NCBI RefSeq assembly: GCF_034480035.2
Contig: NZ_CP118753.2
Coordinates: 855,001-919,000 of the forward strand
Reading direction: 5' to 3'
DNA length: 64,000 nucleotides
Source of the DNA: Methanosphaera sp. ISO3-F5
GTDB taxonomy: Archaea; Methanobacteriota; Methanobacteria; Methanobacteriales; Methanobacteriaceae
Shown here: in pieces, positions 56,186-64,000 of the stretch
Position numbering within the stretch: position 1 is the first letter of the stretch
How the letters are laid out: each line of letters begins with the position of its first letter
Notes under the pieces: generated by a model
Seen by the model: the letters and a program-made list of their open reading frames with translations, nothing else
Databases searched by the model: none
What the model was told of the DNA's origin: nothing
Program-made: the position numbers and the translations under genes

Positions 56186-56992
56186 ATGAGCTCAAAAAAT
56201 TATTGGACAAAAATACGAGAAATAGCAATTGAATTAAATAAGATAGGGAATGAACACCTGGATGAAACAAGCTTGGACCAGTTAGTACCAATTCTTGATG
56301 AAATAGAAAAAATAGCACATAATGATAGTATTGACTATGATTCAGCAAAACTAATTTTATCTGATGAGGGGATGGTGAATTCACTGGAAACTATCAGGGA
56401 CTTTTATATATACATTGGTGCAAGGCTTGAAAGAGAGAATGCTTATGAAATTATTCAGGGCGGGGAGAATGCATGGGATGTACTTGATACTTTCCACTTC
56501 TATGAAAGATATGAAGGACTTTTAAGGAATGAATCAGAATTGGTGCCATTTGATGAGAAGACTAAACTTGTTTTTATAGGAAGTGGGCCACTGCCATTAA
56601 CATTAATAATGTTCAACAAGCTATTTGGATGTAAATGTGTGGGAATTGAGGTACAGCCGAGTGTTGCAAAACTTTCTCGTCATATTATTAGAAGACTTGG
56701 GTTGGCTGATGACATAGAAATAGTTATTGGTGATGAAAGATATGTTAAATACTTGGATTATGATGTGATAATGGTTGCAGCGTTTGCTATACCTAAGAGT
56801 AAGGTTTTCGGTAATTTGTGGGAAATAGTTGATACGGATACGCCGATTCTTTATAGAACGTATTCTGGTATGCGGCAAATGCTTTATGAACCTGTGAAGG
56901 ATGTGGATTTAAGAGGTTTTCATCAGGAGGGTTTAATGTTACCTAAGGGTAATGTTAATAATACATCGGTGCTGGTAAAAAAAATAGTTTAG
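56186..56992 (+). CDS. Nicotianamine-synthase-like protein
   Basis: 268 residues, the same length as the characterised Methanothermobacter enzyme (MtNAS). LVFIGSGPLPLTLIMFNKLFGCKCVGIEVQPSVAKLSRHI (about 128-167) is the SAM-binding Rossmann region with the NAS signature I-G-S-G-P-L-P-L-T, and the N-terminal part is the helical cap. NAS-like proteins join aminocarboxypropyl groups of SAM, with glutamate in the archaeal enzyme, giving a nicotianamine-like metal ligand. A role in nickel or iron handling is plausible in a methanogen. ATG 56186 is preferred over GTG 56177. The gene stands alone at the edge of the transposon-like region. Confidence 0.85.
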   Translation: MSSKNYWTKIREIAIELNKIGNEHLDETSLDQLVPILDEIEKIAHNDSIDYDSAKLILSDEGMVNSLETIRDFYIYIGARLERENAYEIIQGGENAWDVLDTFHFYERYEGLLRNESELVPFDEKTKLVFIGSGPLPLTLIMFNKLFGCKCVGIEVQPSVAKLSRHIIRRLGLADDIEIVIGDERYVKYLDYDVIMVAAFAIPKSKVFGNLWEIVDTDTPILYRTYSGMRQMLYEPVKDVDLRGFHQEGLMLPKGNVNNTSVLVKKIV

Positions 56993-57019
56993 TTTGTTTT
57001 TGAAGAAATTTGTTTTGAT

Positions 57020-57132
57020 GATAAAGAATACAGGGCATAACAGGTTAAACAAGATAATTTCCCCGTTATTATTTTAGGGGATTATGACTTATCTTGCTAA
57101 ATAGTTATGCATTACTTGTTGTATTCGTTATC
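57020..57132. other. Long nested hairpin between convergent genes
   Basis: Four nested stems stack: GATAAAGAATACA (57020-57032) with 57120-57132 (one mismatch), GCATAAC (57035-57041) with 57104-57110, CAAGATAA (57050-57057) with 57089-57096, and TCCCC (57060-57064) with GGGGA (57077-57081). It lies between the ends of the nicotianamine synthase and the SpoIIE gene. It could end both transcripts or be an RNA or small repeat element. Confidence 0.55.
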
Positions 57133-57183
57133 TTATCCTTTTTTTATTAATATTTATTGTTGTAGTCTACATGTGGTACATGT

Positions 57184-59074
57184 TTAATGGGATATTTTCA
57201 GATGAACCAGTGTCATATCATCATATTGAGCCTGATTACCACAGTAATCATTAATATTATATATCAAGTCTTTAATAGTGTTATTATTATTTTCACTATT
57301 TAAGAAGTTAATCATTCTTTCAACACCATATAACTCATTCTCATCATTCCGTGCATCAGTAATACCATCAGTATACAACAATAATTCATTATCTAAGATA
57401 ATTTTCTCATTTTTATACTCAAAATTTTCATAAATACCTAATACAAGACCTGACTCAATGTTAAGCTCTACAAATTTATCATCCTCTTTAACTAATGGCG
57501 GATTATGTCCGGCATTACTAAACAATAATTCATGAGTATTTTTATTATAAATACCAATCCACAATGTAATGAACATAACCTCAGTATTCTTCTTACAAAC
57601 ATTATTATTAATTGAATATAACATTTTTGCAGGATCCTTTTCATACGGACTGAGCTGTTCTATAAAGTTTTGAATAATTGTTGAGAAAATCGCTGCAGGA
57701 ACTCCTTTACCCGAACTATCACCAATCACTATCAATACCCGTTCATCATCTAGTTCATAATAATCATAAAAGTCTCCACCAACCTCTTTTGCAGGCTGAC
57801 TGAAACCGGTCAGACAATAATTATCATTTTTTATAGATTCTGTAGGTAATATGGAATTCTGTATATTACGAGCAATCTTTAATTCAGTTTTAATCCTCTG
57901 TTTTTCGGTTTCAATATTTTTAATGTTTTCAATATAATCATTATTATATTTCACCAAATCAATGTAACTACGTGATAACATACTTATCTCATTATCTTCT
58001 TCTGTGTACTTTGAATATATTTCCAGTAAGTCATTTGATTCAATTATTTCACCATGCTTTATGCGTGATTCTATTTTTGAAAATGATATTAATGGTTTTA
58101 CAATAGTTTTTTCAATATATCTGATAATAAAATATGTTGGTATAAAGAATATGGCAACTAACACATCCAATATTAATAACAGATAAAGGTAAACAGTATC
58201 CTTTGAAATATACTTCACAGTATTTAATATAATGTTATCTATCGGGAGGAACACATCAAGTAACGCTATAATTATTATTATAAATGTAATTCCCAGGAAT
58301 CTGTCAATGATTCTTTCAGGAATCGAAATGAAAGATACCTCATCAACCTTTTTAATAGGCTTAGTACAGTATATTGCCATTAATGACATTATAAGTATTA
58401 CTTCGAAGAGATTTACAAAATAATTCTTTGTTACCATATGGTCTGCAATTATAACACACGGAATAAATATTAACATGATAATATCAATTATCGTATATAA
58501 TCTTGGATTAAATTCTTTTTTAGCAATAGGTGGCATGTCCACAAAATCATAATAACGTGTAATCCATATGCCTATTGTACTAAAAATTAATGAGAAATTC
58601 ACAAAATTAACAAAATATTTTAAACCCATATCATAATATAAACCAATTGTATGCGGATAGAAAATATATGTAATCTTAGTAGCTAATAATGAATATAAAA
58701 TTCCACAAATTATAACGATTAAGAAAATACTGACAAGTTATGAGTATTATTTAATCTTAAACGAGTAATCAGGTTTTCTTCCTGATACTTAGTGTACCAT
58801 AATTTATATCCCAAATATATTACTAAAAGCCCGTAATTTCTGAAGCAATAGATGATTCAATTGAATAACCATTAATTAGATCACATATGAAGTTAGCACT
58901 TGTAGAACCAATTGCACCATAAACTCCGAAGAACATTGAAGAAATAAATAATACTCCAAGGTATGGTGAAAGTTCCATTCCGAAAGGTTTTGTCGGAAGT
59001 AATGTATACGTACCTAAATTAATTATAACCATCAATATGAATGGTATTATAAAATTCTTTATTTTAGTCTTCAT
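57184..59074 (-). pseudogene. Membrane sensor with SpoIIE phosphatase domain, two frameshifts
   Basis: Frame 1 starts at 59074 (MKTKIKNFIIPFILMVIINL, about two to three spans, to 58823), frame 2 near 58822-58735 gives LVIYLGYKLWYTKYQEENLI, frame 3 runs from about 58735, SIFLIVIICGILYSLLATK, through ATG 58629 to 57184. Frame 3 has more spans, a linker helix (about residue 180-245 from 58629), and a PP2C-type SpoIIE domain with GGDFYDYYELDDERVLIVIGDSSGKG and ELLLYTDGITDARN. It would dephosphorylate an anti-sigma-antagonist-like partner. The part after 58629 might still be made as a 481-residue protein. Confidence 0.75.
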
Positions 59075-59075
59075 A

Positions 59076-59456
59076 CTACTTCACTTTTTTAGTTATTATT
59101 AAATGATTTTCAGTATCATAATTATATTTTATCGAATCTGCAAGATTTGTAACAAAATGAATACCTAACCCACCAATTTCAGTTTCTTCAATAGTATCCG
59201 GAGCAACATGATCCTCTTTTTCAAGTGGATTAAATTTAACACCATTATCAATAAATTCCAAGCATAAAAGTTGGGTTTCATTATTAAAATCTGCTGAGAT
59301 TTTAATGTAATCTGCATCAGAATAATTAATTATGTTAACAAATATCTCTTCAGTAATAAGTGTAACTTCAAAATCCTCTTTTTGAATAATCTCCTGAATA
59401 AATCTATTGATAGTATATAGTTCTTCTAATTTTGGATCTACTTTGATTAATTTCAT
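59076..59456 (-). CDS. RsbW-like anti-sigma-type ATP-binding protein
   Basis: 126 residues of the HATPase_c_2 fold: ITEEIFVNIINYSD (N-box, E-x-x-x-N), LEFIDNGVKFNP (G1, D-x-G-x-x-F-x-P), EIGGLGIHFVTNLADSIKY (G2, G-G-L-G-I). These are the motifs of RsbW and SpoIIAB serine kinases that work with SpoIIE-type phosphatases. Its stop is one base before the start of the SpoIIE gene, so they are an operon. The partner STAS protein is not seen here. Archaea have no sigma factors, so the target is different. Confidence 0.85.
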   Translation of the reverse strand: MKLIKVDPKLEELYTINRFIQEIIQKEDFEVTLITEEIFVNIINYSDADYIKISADFNNETQLLCLEFIDNGVKFNPLEKEDHVAPDTIEETEIGGLGIHFVTNLADSIKYNYDTENHLIITKKVK

Positions 59457-59706
59457 ATTATCAACTTAACTATCAGTATGTGACTATAATCCTTGATAAT
59501 TGTAATGATTAAAACAATATTCTTGTATATTAGGCTAATGATTATTTATAATTATTTTATAATACATAATTATATAATATTTTTATTCGATACTATTCCT
59601 GAATGATTTTGTAATTAATTTTTATCCTATTATATGAAATTGGTCTATTATAGTTTCATTTTTTAAGAGACTTAATATTAAATTCAATAGATAAATATAA
59701 TATTAT

Positions 59707-60342
59707 ATGAATCAAAATCAGTATAATAAAACAGAAGTATATGCATTACTTACAGGCATAGCAACTGCAAGTCTGATAATAAGTAACATTTTAGCCTTTA
59801 AAACTTTCACAATGCTTGATATAGTATTGCCTACTGCAGTAATAATATTTCCCGTAATATACATAGTTAATGATGTACTTGCAGAAACATATGGATTTCA
59901 GAAAGCTAGACAAGTAATTCTTCTAGGATTTATAATGAATTTCCTAGCAGTAATATTATACAATATTGCCATAATATTGCCCGCACCAGTATTTTTTGAA
60001 GGAGCAGAAGCATTTCAAATGGTGTTAAGTAATAGTTTAAGAGTACTGGTAGCTAGCTTTTCAGCATATCTTATTGGAAGCTTAGTAAATGCTTACGTAA
60101 TGGTATACCTTAAGAAAAAATTTGACAAATACCTCTTTGCACGTTGTATACTATCAACAATATGTGGGGAAGGATTAGATGCAATAATATTCATAACAAT
60201 AGCATTTATTGGTACAATGCCAATAGGAGTCCTATTAACCATGATAATAGCTCAAGCAGCTTTTAAAACAGTATATGAAATAATTGTTTATCCATTAACC
60301 AAAATGATTATAAGCAAGATAAGATCCTTGCCAGAAAACTAG
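59707..60342 (+). CDS. Queuosine-precursor transporter (YhhQ/Vut_1)
   Basis: 211 residues with six spans and the family motifs: ASLIISNILAFKTF near the start, IIFPVIYIVNDVLAETYGFQKARQVI (about 41-66), and ARCILSTICGEGLDAIIFITIAFIG (about 144-168). YhhQ-type proteins import the queuine precursor preQ0/preQ1 for tRNA modification; in archaea the same precursor is used for archaeosine. The ATG directly follows ATAATATTAT, so the RNA may be leaderless or almost so. No partner in an operon. Confidence 0.88.
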   Translation: MNQNQYNKTEVYALLTGIATASLIISNILAFKTFTMLDIVLPTAVIIFPVIYIVNDVLAETYGFQKARQVILLGFIMNFLAVILYNIAIILPAPVFFEGAEAFQMVLSNSLRVLVASFSAYLIGSLVNAYVMVYLKKKFDKYLFARCILSTICGEGLDAIIFITIAFIGTMPIGVLLTMIIAQAAFKTVYEIIVYPLTKMIISKIRSLPEN

Positions 60343-60470
60343 AACTGGAAGTAAATGATAAAAATTATAATGCCATCATGGAAGAAAACCTTTTTTCAAT
60401 TATTAACAAAATACATTTTTAGAAGGTTAATATGGGATAAAAAATAAATATAGCAAATAGGAGAATAACG

Positions 60471-61514
60471 ATGACAACAATAAGAAATATGAAACTATTA
60501 GAAGAACTCAGTTTAACACCTGCAATATCAGGAAACGAAGAAAAAATGCGTGAAATAATAAGCAGAGAACTGGAAAGTTGCACAGATGAAATAGAAACTG
60601 ATGAAATGGGAAACTTAATCACCACAAAAAAAGGTGAAGAAGGAGCACCAACAGTAATGCTAGCATCACACATGGACGAAATCGGTTTAATGGTAAAATA
60701 CATTGACGACAACGGTTTTATCAAGTTCATAAAAATTGGTGGAATCAACGATCAAATGCTGATAAACCAGGCAGTAATCATACACTCAGCAAACGGCAAA
60801 GTACCTGGAGTAATAGGATCCAAACCACCACATGTAACAAAACCAGAAGAAAGAAACAAAGTAATAAAATACACGGAAATGTTCATCGACATAGGTGCAA
60901 ACAACAAAGAAGAAGCAGAAGAAATGGTATCCATTGGAGATATGATAACCTTCAGAAGTTTCTTCGAAGAATATCCTAACAATAAGGTTATGGGAAAAGC
61001 ATTAGATAACAGGATTGGATGCTATGTGATGATGGAAGTGATGAAAAGAGTTGAAAGTCGTGCAACAATTTATGGAGTTGGAACTGTTCAGGAAGAAGTA
61101 GGACTGAAAGGGGCAAAAGTGTCAAGTTACACATTAAATCCGGACTACGCGTTTGCACTAGACACAACATTATGTGGAGACCACCCTGGAATAACAATAG
61201 AAGAAGCACCATGTAAGATGGGAGAAGGACCTGCAGTAATACTTGCAGACAGGTCCGGGGATGGAATAATCACTCCTAAGGTCATGAAGGACATGATAAT
61301 AAATGCTTCAAAAAAGAATGATATTGGCATACAATTAGAAGTAAGTGATGGTGGAACAACCGATGGAACGGCCATACACTTGAACCGGGAAGGAATTACC
61401 ACTGGTGTGATAAGTGTACCTACCAGGTATATTCATACACCTGTAAGTGTGGCAAGTGCAGAGGATATTGAAAATACCATCGAATTGATGTTAGCAATAC
61501 TAAACAACATTTAA
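60471..61514 (+). CDS. M42 family aminopeptidase
   Basis: 347 residues with M42 motifs: LASHMDEIGLMVKYI (first His/Asp metal ligands, about 64-78), KALDNRIGCYVMMEV (Asp, about 179-193), VQEEVGLKGA (Glu-Glu, about 211-220), FALDTTLCGDHPG (Asp ligand), and RYIHTPVSVASAEDI (last His). These TET-type enzymes form dodecamers and trim peptides released by the proteasome. AGGAG precedes the ATG. It should be cytoplasmic. Confidence 0.94.
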   Translation: MTTIRNMKLLEELSLTPAISGNEEKMREIISRELESCTDEIETDEMGNLITTKKGEEGAPTVMLASHMDEIGLMVKYIDDNGFIKFIKIGGINDQMLINQAVIIHSANGKVPGVIGSKPPHVTKPEERNKVIKYTEMFIDIGANNKEEAEEMVSIGDMITFRSFFEEYPNNKVMGKALDNRIGCYVMMEVMKRVESRATIYGVGTVQEEVGLKGAKVSSYTLNPDYAFALDTTLCGDHPGITIEEAPCKMGEGPAVILADRSGDGIITPKVMKDMIINASKKNDIGIQLEVSDGGTTDGTAIHLNREGITTGVISVPTRYIHTPVSVASAEDIENTIELMLAILNNI

Positions 61515-61598
61515 TCCCCTATTTATAGTTATAATTATGTGAGAACAAGTTTCTCCCATAAATAAATTATATTAAAAAGAAAACTGAAATCAAAGTTA

Positions 61599-62105
61599 AT
61601 GGGAATGATGATTATACAAGCAAATGGCATTAAAAAACTATTAATCTTAGGATTGGTTTTAATGGCAGTAACCTGTACAATGGCAGCAATAAGTGCTGAT
61701 GATGTACCTGTTACTAATAAAACATTCGAAAATGGAGTACTAACCCTTGGTGGTTTACAATTTAAAATTCCAACAGGATATAATCAAGTAGAAGCTGACC
61801 AAGAATCTTCCACAGCAGGAGATGCAGAACACATAGATGGAACAACAGTAGATACAGAAGTTGCAGCAGATTTCGCTAACGGTGCAGACAAACCTGACAT
61901 CAAAGTTGGATACAAAAACAACGGAACAATTGACACAATAAACTTACCTAATGCTCAGAAAAAATCTATTGCAGGAAAAGATGGATATTTCTGGACTGAA
62001 AGTGATGACAGTAAAACAGAATACAATTTTGAATATTTACAAGATGGAAAAATTGTTAAAATAGAAACTTACAATGAAGGAGTAATAAGTCAAGTACTTG
62101 CTTAG
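61599..62105 (+). CDS. Secreted protein, family unknown
   Basis: 168 residues: a signal peptide (about 12-33, LLILGLVLMAVTCTMAAISA) and a mature part DDVPVTNKTFENGVLTLGGL, FKIPTGYNQVEADQESS, DIKVGYKNNGTI, KKSIAGKDGYFWTESDDSK. I recall similar small secreted proteins in Methanobrevibacter and Methanosphaera but know no function. No anchor is visible, so it may be released or bound to the wall. It has no operon partner. Confidence 0.75.
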   Translation: MGMMIIQANGIKKLLILGLVLMAVTCTMAAISADDVPVTNKTFENGVLTLGGLQFKIPTGYNQVEADQESSTAGDAEHIDGTTVDTEVAADFANGADKPDIKVGYKNNGTIDTINLPNAQKKSIAGKDGYFWTESDDSKTEYNFEYLQDGKIVKIETYNEGVISQVLA

Positions 62106-62286
62106 TTTCAATAGGTTTTTTATAATATTGGCCCTGTAGAAATCATATGAATAAAGTGTGAAAAGTAATACTTTTTATCAAAATATTTAAATACTATTAT
62201 CGAATAATTATTAACTATACAATAAGTAATAATTTATTATCTATATTTAATATTTTATTATTTAGTGTATTTTTTTGAAAGTTGTT

Positions 62287-63384
62287 ATGTATAAGAGTTT
62301 TGTTGTTCGTATTTATCCTGATGAGGTTCAGGAGAATTTTTTCACCAATCAGTTTGGTTGTTGTCGGTTTGTTTTTAATACTTTTCTGGATGCCAAAAAG
62401 AAAGTATATGCTGAAAATGGAGTGTATTTGTCTTTTTATGATTGTTCAGCTATGTTAACTGAGCTAAAAAAGTCTAAAACTTGGTTAAAACGAGTTGATT
62501 CCACAGGTTTAATTGAATCATTGAAAAATTTAGAAAATGCATTTAACAGATTTTTTAACCAAATCAGCAAGTATCCACGTTATAAAAGCAAGTATAATCC
62601 TGTACAATCTTATAAAACCCATAATATCAATAACAATATCAGAATTAGGGACAAATTTATTCGTCTTCCTAAGGTAGGTTGGATCCGATTTCGTACCCAT
62701 CAAAAGATAACTGGTCAAATACAATCTGTAACTGTTAAAAGAAAAGCATCAGGCAAATATTTTATTTCTATCTTATGTAAAAATGTTACAAGACATGTTT
62801 ATAAGACTAATAATCGTAGTTGTGGTATAGATTTGGGAGTATCACGTTTTGTCACAATAAACACGGGCAAAATAATACCTTTCCCACAACAAAACAAAAT
62901 CATACAACTACACAATAAAATACGAAGATTACAAAGAAAACTATCCAAAAAAGAATTTAGCAGCAAAAACTACAATAAAATCAAAAAGAAAATAGCACAA
63001 ACATATGAAAAAAGACATAACATACTAGACTATCACTTCTATAAGATAGCACAACAATTAACAGAAAAATACCAAGTAATCTGCATGGAAACACTAAACA
63101 TCAAAGGCATGCTAAAAAACAGCAGACTATCTAAGAGCATACAAGAAAAATCATGGCACATGTTCACAAAAATAATAGAACAAAAAGCATATGAACACGG
63201 AAGAAAACTAATACACATTGACCAATGGTACCCCTCCAGTAAAACATGCAACAACTGCCAATACTACAATGACAAGTTAAAACTAAACAACCGAACATGG
63301 ACATGTCCACAATGTGGAAACACACATGACAGAGACATAAACGCAGCCAAAAACATACAACGAGAAGGATTAAAAAAAATATAA
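62287..63384 (+). CDS. tnpB: TnpB RNA-guided nuclease (IS200/IS605 OrfB)
   Basis: 365 residues. The RuvC-like nuclease is complete: GIDLGVSRFVTINTG (first Asp, about 185), VICMETLNIKGM (Glu, about 265), and THDRDINAAKNI (last Asp, about 345). The zinc finger is CNNCQYYN...CPQCG. The N-terminal WED and REC-like parts (KSFVVRIYPDEVQENFF) are normal. It should use an RNA from the 3' end to cut DNA. No tnpA is present. ATG 62287 is preferred over TTG 62275. It is a full-length, open gene. Confidence 0.9.
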   Translation: MYKSFVVRIYPDEVQENFFTNQFGCCRFVFNTFLDAKKKVYAENGVYLSFYDCSAMLTELKKSKTWLKRVDSTGLIESLKNLENAFNRFFNQISKYPRYKSKYNPVQSYKTHNINNNIRIRDKFIRLPKVGWIRFRTHQKITGQIQSVTVKRKASGKYFISILCKNVTRHVYKTNNRSCGIDLGVSRFVTINTGKIIPFPQQNKIIQLHNKIRRLQRKLSKKEFSSKNYNKIKKKIAQTYEKRHNILDYHFYKIAQQLTEKYQVICMETLNIKGMLKNSRLSKSIQEKSWHMFTKIIEQKAYEHGRKLIHIDQWYPSSKTCNNCQYYNDKLKLNNRTWTCPQCGNTHDRDINAAKNIQREGLKKI

Positions 63385-63404
63385 TTATATAAACAAAGTA
63401 TTTT

Positions 63405-63490
63405 ATATGTGAACCGAGGGTTTCCCGGAGATCGCCTGTACCACTTACTATGCTTAGCATTAGCGGCAATTAGGCAGGAATCAAATGAAA
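63405..63490 (+). ncRNA. Candidate TnpB guide-RNA scaffold (omega RNA)
   Basis: Directly after tnpB the sequence becomes GC-richer and structured: CCGAGGG-TTT-CCCGG (63414-63428) and a stem GCCT / AGGC (63433-63436 with 63472-63475) with an inner hairpin ATGC-TTA-GCAT. TnpB proteins use an RNA from exactly this position. The end is not known; it could extend past 63490 to the element border. Nothing else is seen until 63722. Confidence 0.5.
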
Positions 63491-63722
63491 AATATGATTA
63501 CTCAATATGAGTGAGAATTGTATTATGATGAAGAAAGGAGAATATTGAAATAAAATATTTCCCTCTGTAAAAAAACTATATTTGGGTTATTACTCATATT
63601 TCTCTCAATGCAAGGTTTTCTACAGAGCCATAAACTGTTTTCTTATATATTAATCCAAAAGTCATAAATATATAATGATAACATAAAAGTCATATATATA
63701 AGAAAAATGGGGGGAAAGAAAT

Positions 63723-64000
63723 ATGAAAAATGTAGAAATACTTAAACAATCATTACTATTTCCTATAAGATATTATAAACATTTTGCAATAGTAACATTA
63801 TTATTTCTAATAGCGGAACTAGTTCAGGAACACTTCGCACACCATCACGGCAGTGTAATAATATCAGTTATAGCATTAATATTACCTTTAATAGCTCTTG
63901 GAATTAATCTACAAATTATATTTCATGCAATAAAGGCCAATAAAGGATTTCCAAAATTATCATTAAGAAAAGCCCTTGATGAATCAGTAAAAGACACAAT
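63723..64000 (+). CDS. DUF4013 membrane protein, N-terminal part
   Basis: A frame that runs off the window: MKNVEILKQSLLFPIRYYKH, FAIVTLLFLIAELVQEHFAH, then VIISVIALILPLIALGINLQIIFHAIKANKGFPKLSLRKALDE. It has the same start (LKQSLLFPI) and the two-helix unit seen in DUF4013 proteins such as 50423-51133. GGGGGGAAAG precedes the ATG. Function unknown. The rest lies beyond 64000. Confidence 0.8.
   Translation, partial: MKNVEILKQSLLFPIRYYKHFAIVTLLFLIAELVQEHFAHHHGSVIISVIALILPLIALGINLQIIFHAIKANKGFPKLSLRKALDESVKDT

Larger units (their letters stand above)
62130..63629 (+). mobile_element. TnpB-bearing element with possible outer repeats
   Basis: A stand-alone TnpB gene with no TnpA lies between GGCCCTGTAGAAATC (62130-62144) and, inverted, GTTTTCTACAGAGCC (63615-63629), matching at 13 of 15 bases. 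A third partial copy, CCCTCTGTAAAAAAAC, lies at 63561-63576. IS200/IS605 elements normally lack inverted repeats, so these ends may belong to another element or to a hairpin; I am not sure of the boundaries. Confidence 0.35.

Overview
The window looks like chromosome from a very A+T-rich methanogenic archaeon of the order Methanobacteriales, most likely Methanosphaera or a close relative. The reasons are the archaeal 23S and 5S rRNA ends, archaeal TATA boxes with GGTGA-type ribosome binding sites, methanogenesis marker protein 5 (19715-20338), a probable pseudomurein-binding surface protein (11389-12522), a nicotianamine-synthase-like protein of the length and type known from Methanothermobacter (56186-56992), and the families DUF357, DUF169, M42 peptidase and DUF4013. 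No tRNA gene and no CRISPR array was seen.

Layout. 1-934: 3' part of 23S rRNA, then 5S rRNA. 1319-3037: an IS4-type insertion sequence with imperfect terminal repeats. 3.5-7.7 kb: redox genes (aldo/keto reductase with ferredoxin domain, ferredoxin, FMN-binding protein, ArsC/Spx-like protein). 7.7-14.4 kb: an accessory block that reads as a small defence island, with an AbrB-like protein plus a TIR-like (ThsB-type) protein behind a strictly 9-nt-periodic TACAT array, a stand-alone CARF-HEPN ribonuclease of the Cas02710 type, and an ApeA-like HEPN protein. 14.5-20.4 kb: small housekeeping and unknown genes. 20.4-23.9 kb: two paralogous AAA ATPases around the relic of a DUF4143 ATPase. 24.1-25.3 kb: feoA and two tandem copies of a gene-less promoter-hairpin-T-run unit, all with the same 22-bp operator, which also precedes a 33-residue membrane peptide at 15.6 kb. 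25.3-36.4 kb: a stretch rich in broken genes plus a metal P-type ATPase behind a repeated operator. 36.4-42.5 kb: two candidate structured RNAs, a pair of six-helix membrane proteins with a pore-like motif, and a tandem AlgX-like protein. 42.6-51.1 kb: flavoproteins, radical SAM enzymes and zinc-ribbon membrane proteins. 51.3-56.0 kb: a 4.7-kb region bounded by near-perfect 25-bp inverted repeats and a TGAAT direct repeat, carrying a broken AraC-type regulator, an intact DUF4143 ATPase and a nested, broken insertion sequence. 56.2-64 kb: nicotianamine synthase, a SpoIIE/RsbW-type signalling pair, a queuosine-precursor transporter, M42 peptidase, a TnpB element and the start of a DUF4013 membrane protein.

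About ten genes carry frameshifts or stop codons (12549, 21777, 25312, 28175, 29039, 35125, 35596, 51379, 54009, 57184). This is either a real load of decaying genes or a sequence-quality problem; both substitutions and indels occur. The most original signals are the tandem metal-promoter small-RNA candidates, the 4.7-kb transposon-like unit, the TACAT array, the CARF-HEPN/TIR/ApeA cluster without CRISPR, and the structured RNA candidate at 42.17-42.49 kb. All functions were inferred by eye; no database search was run.
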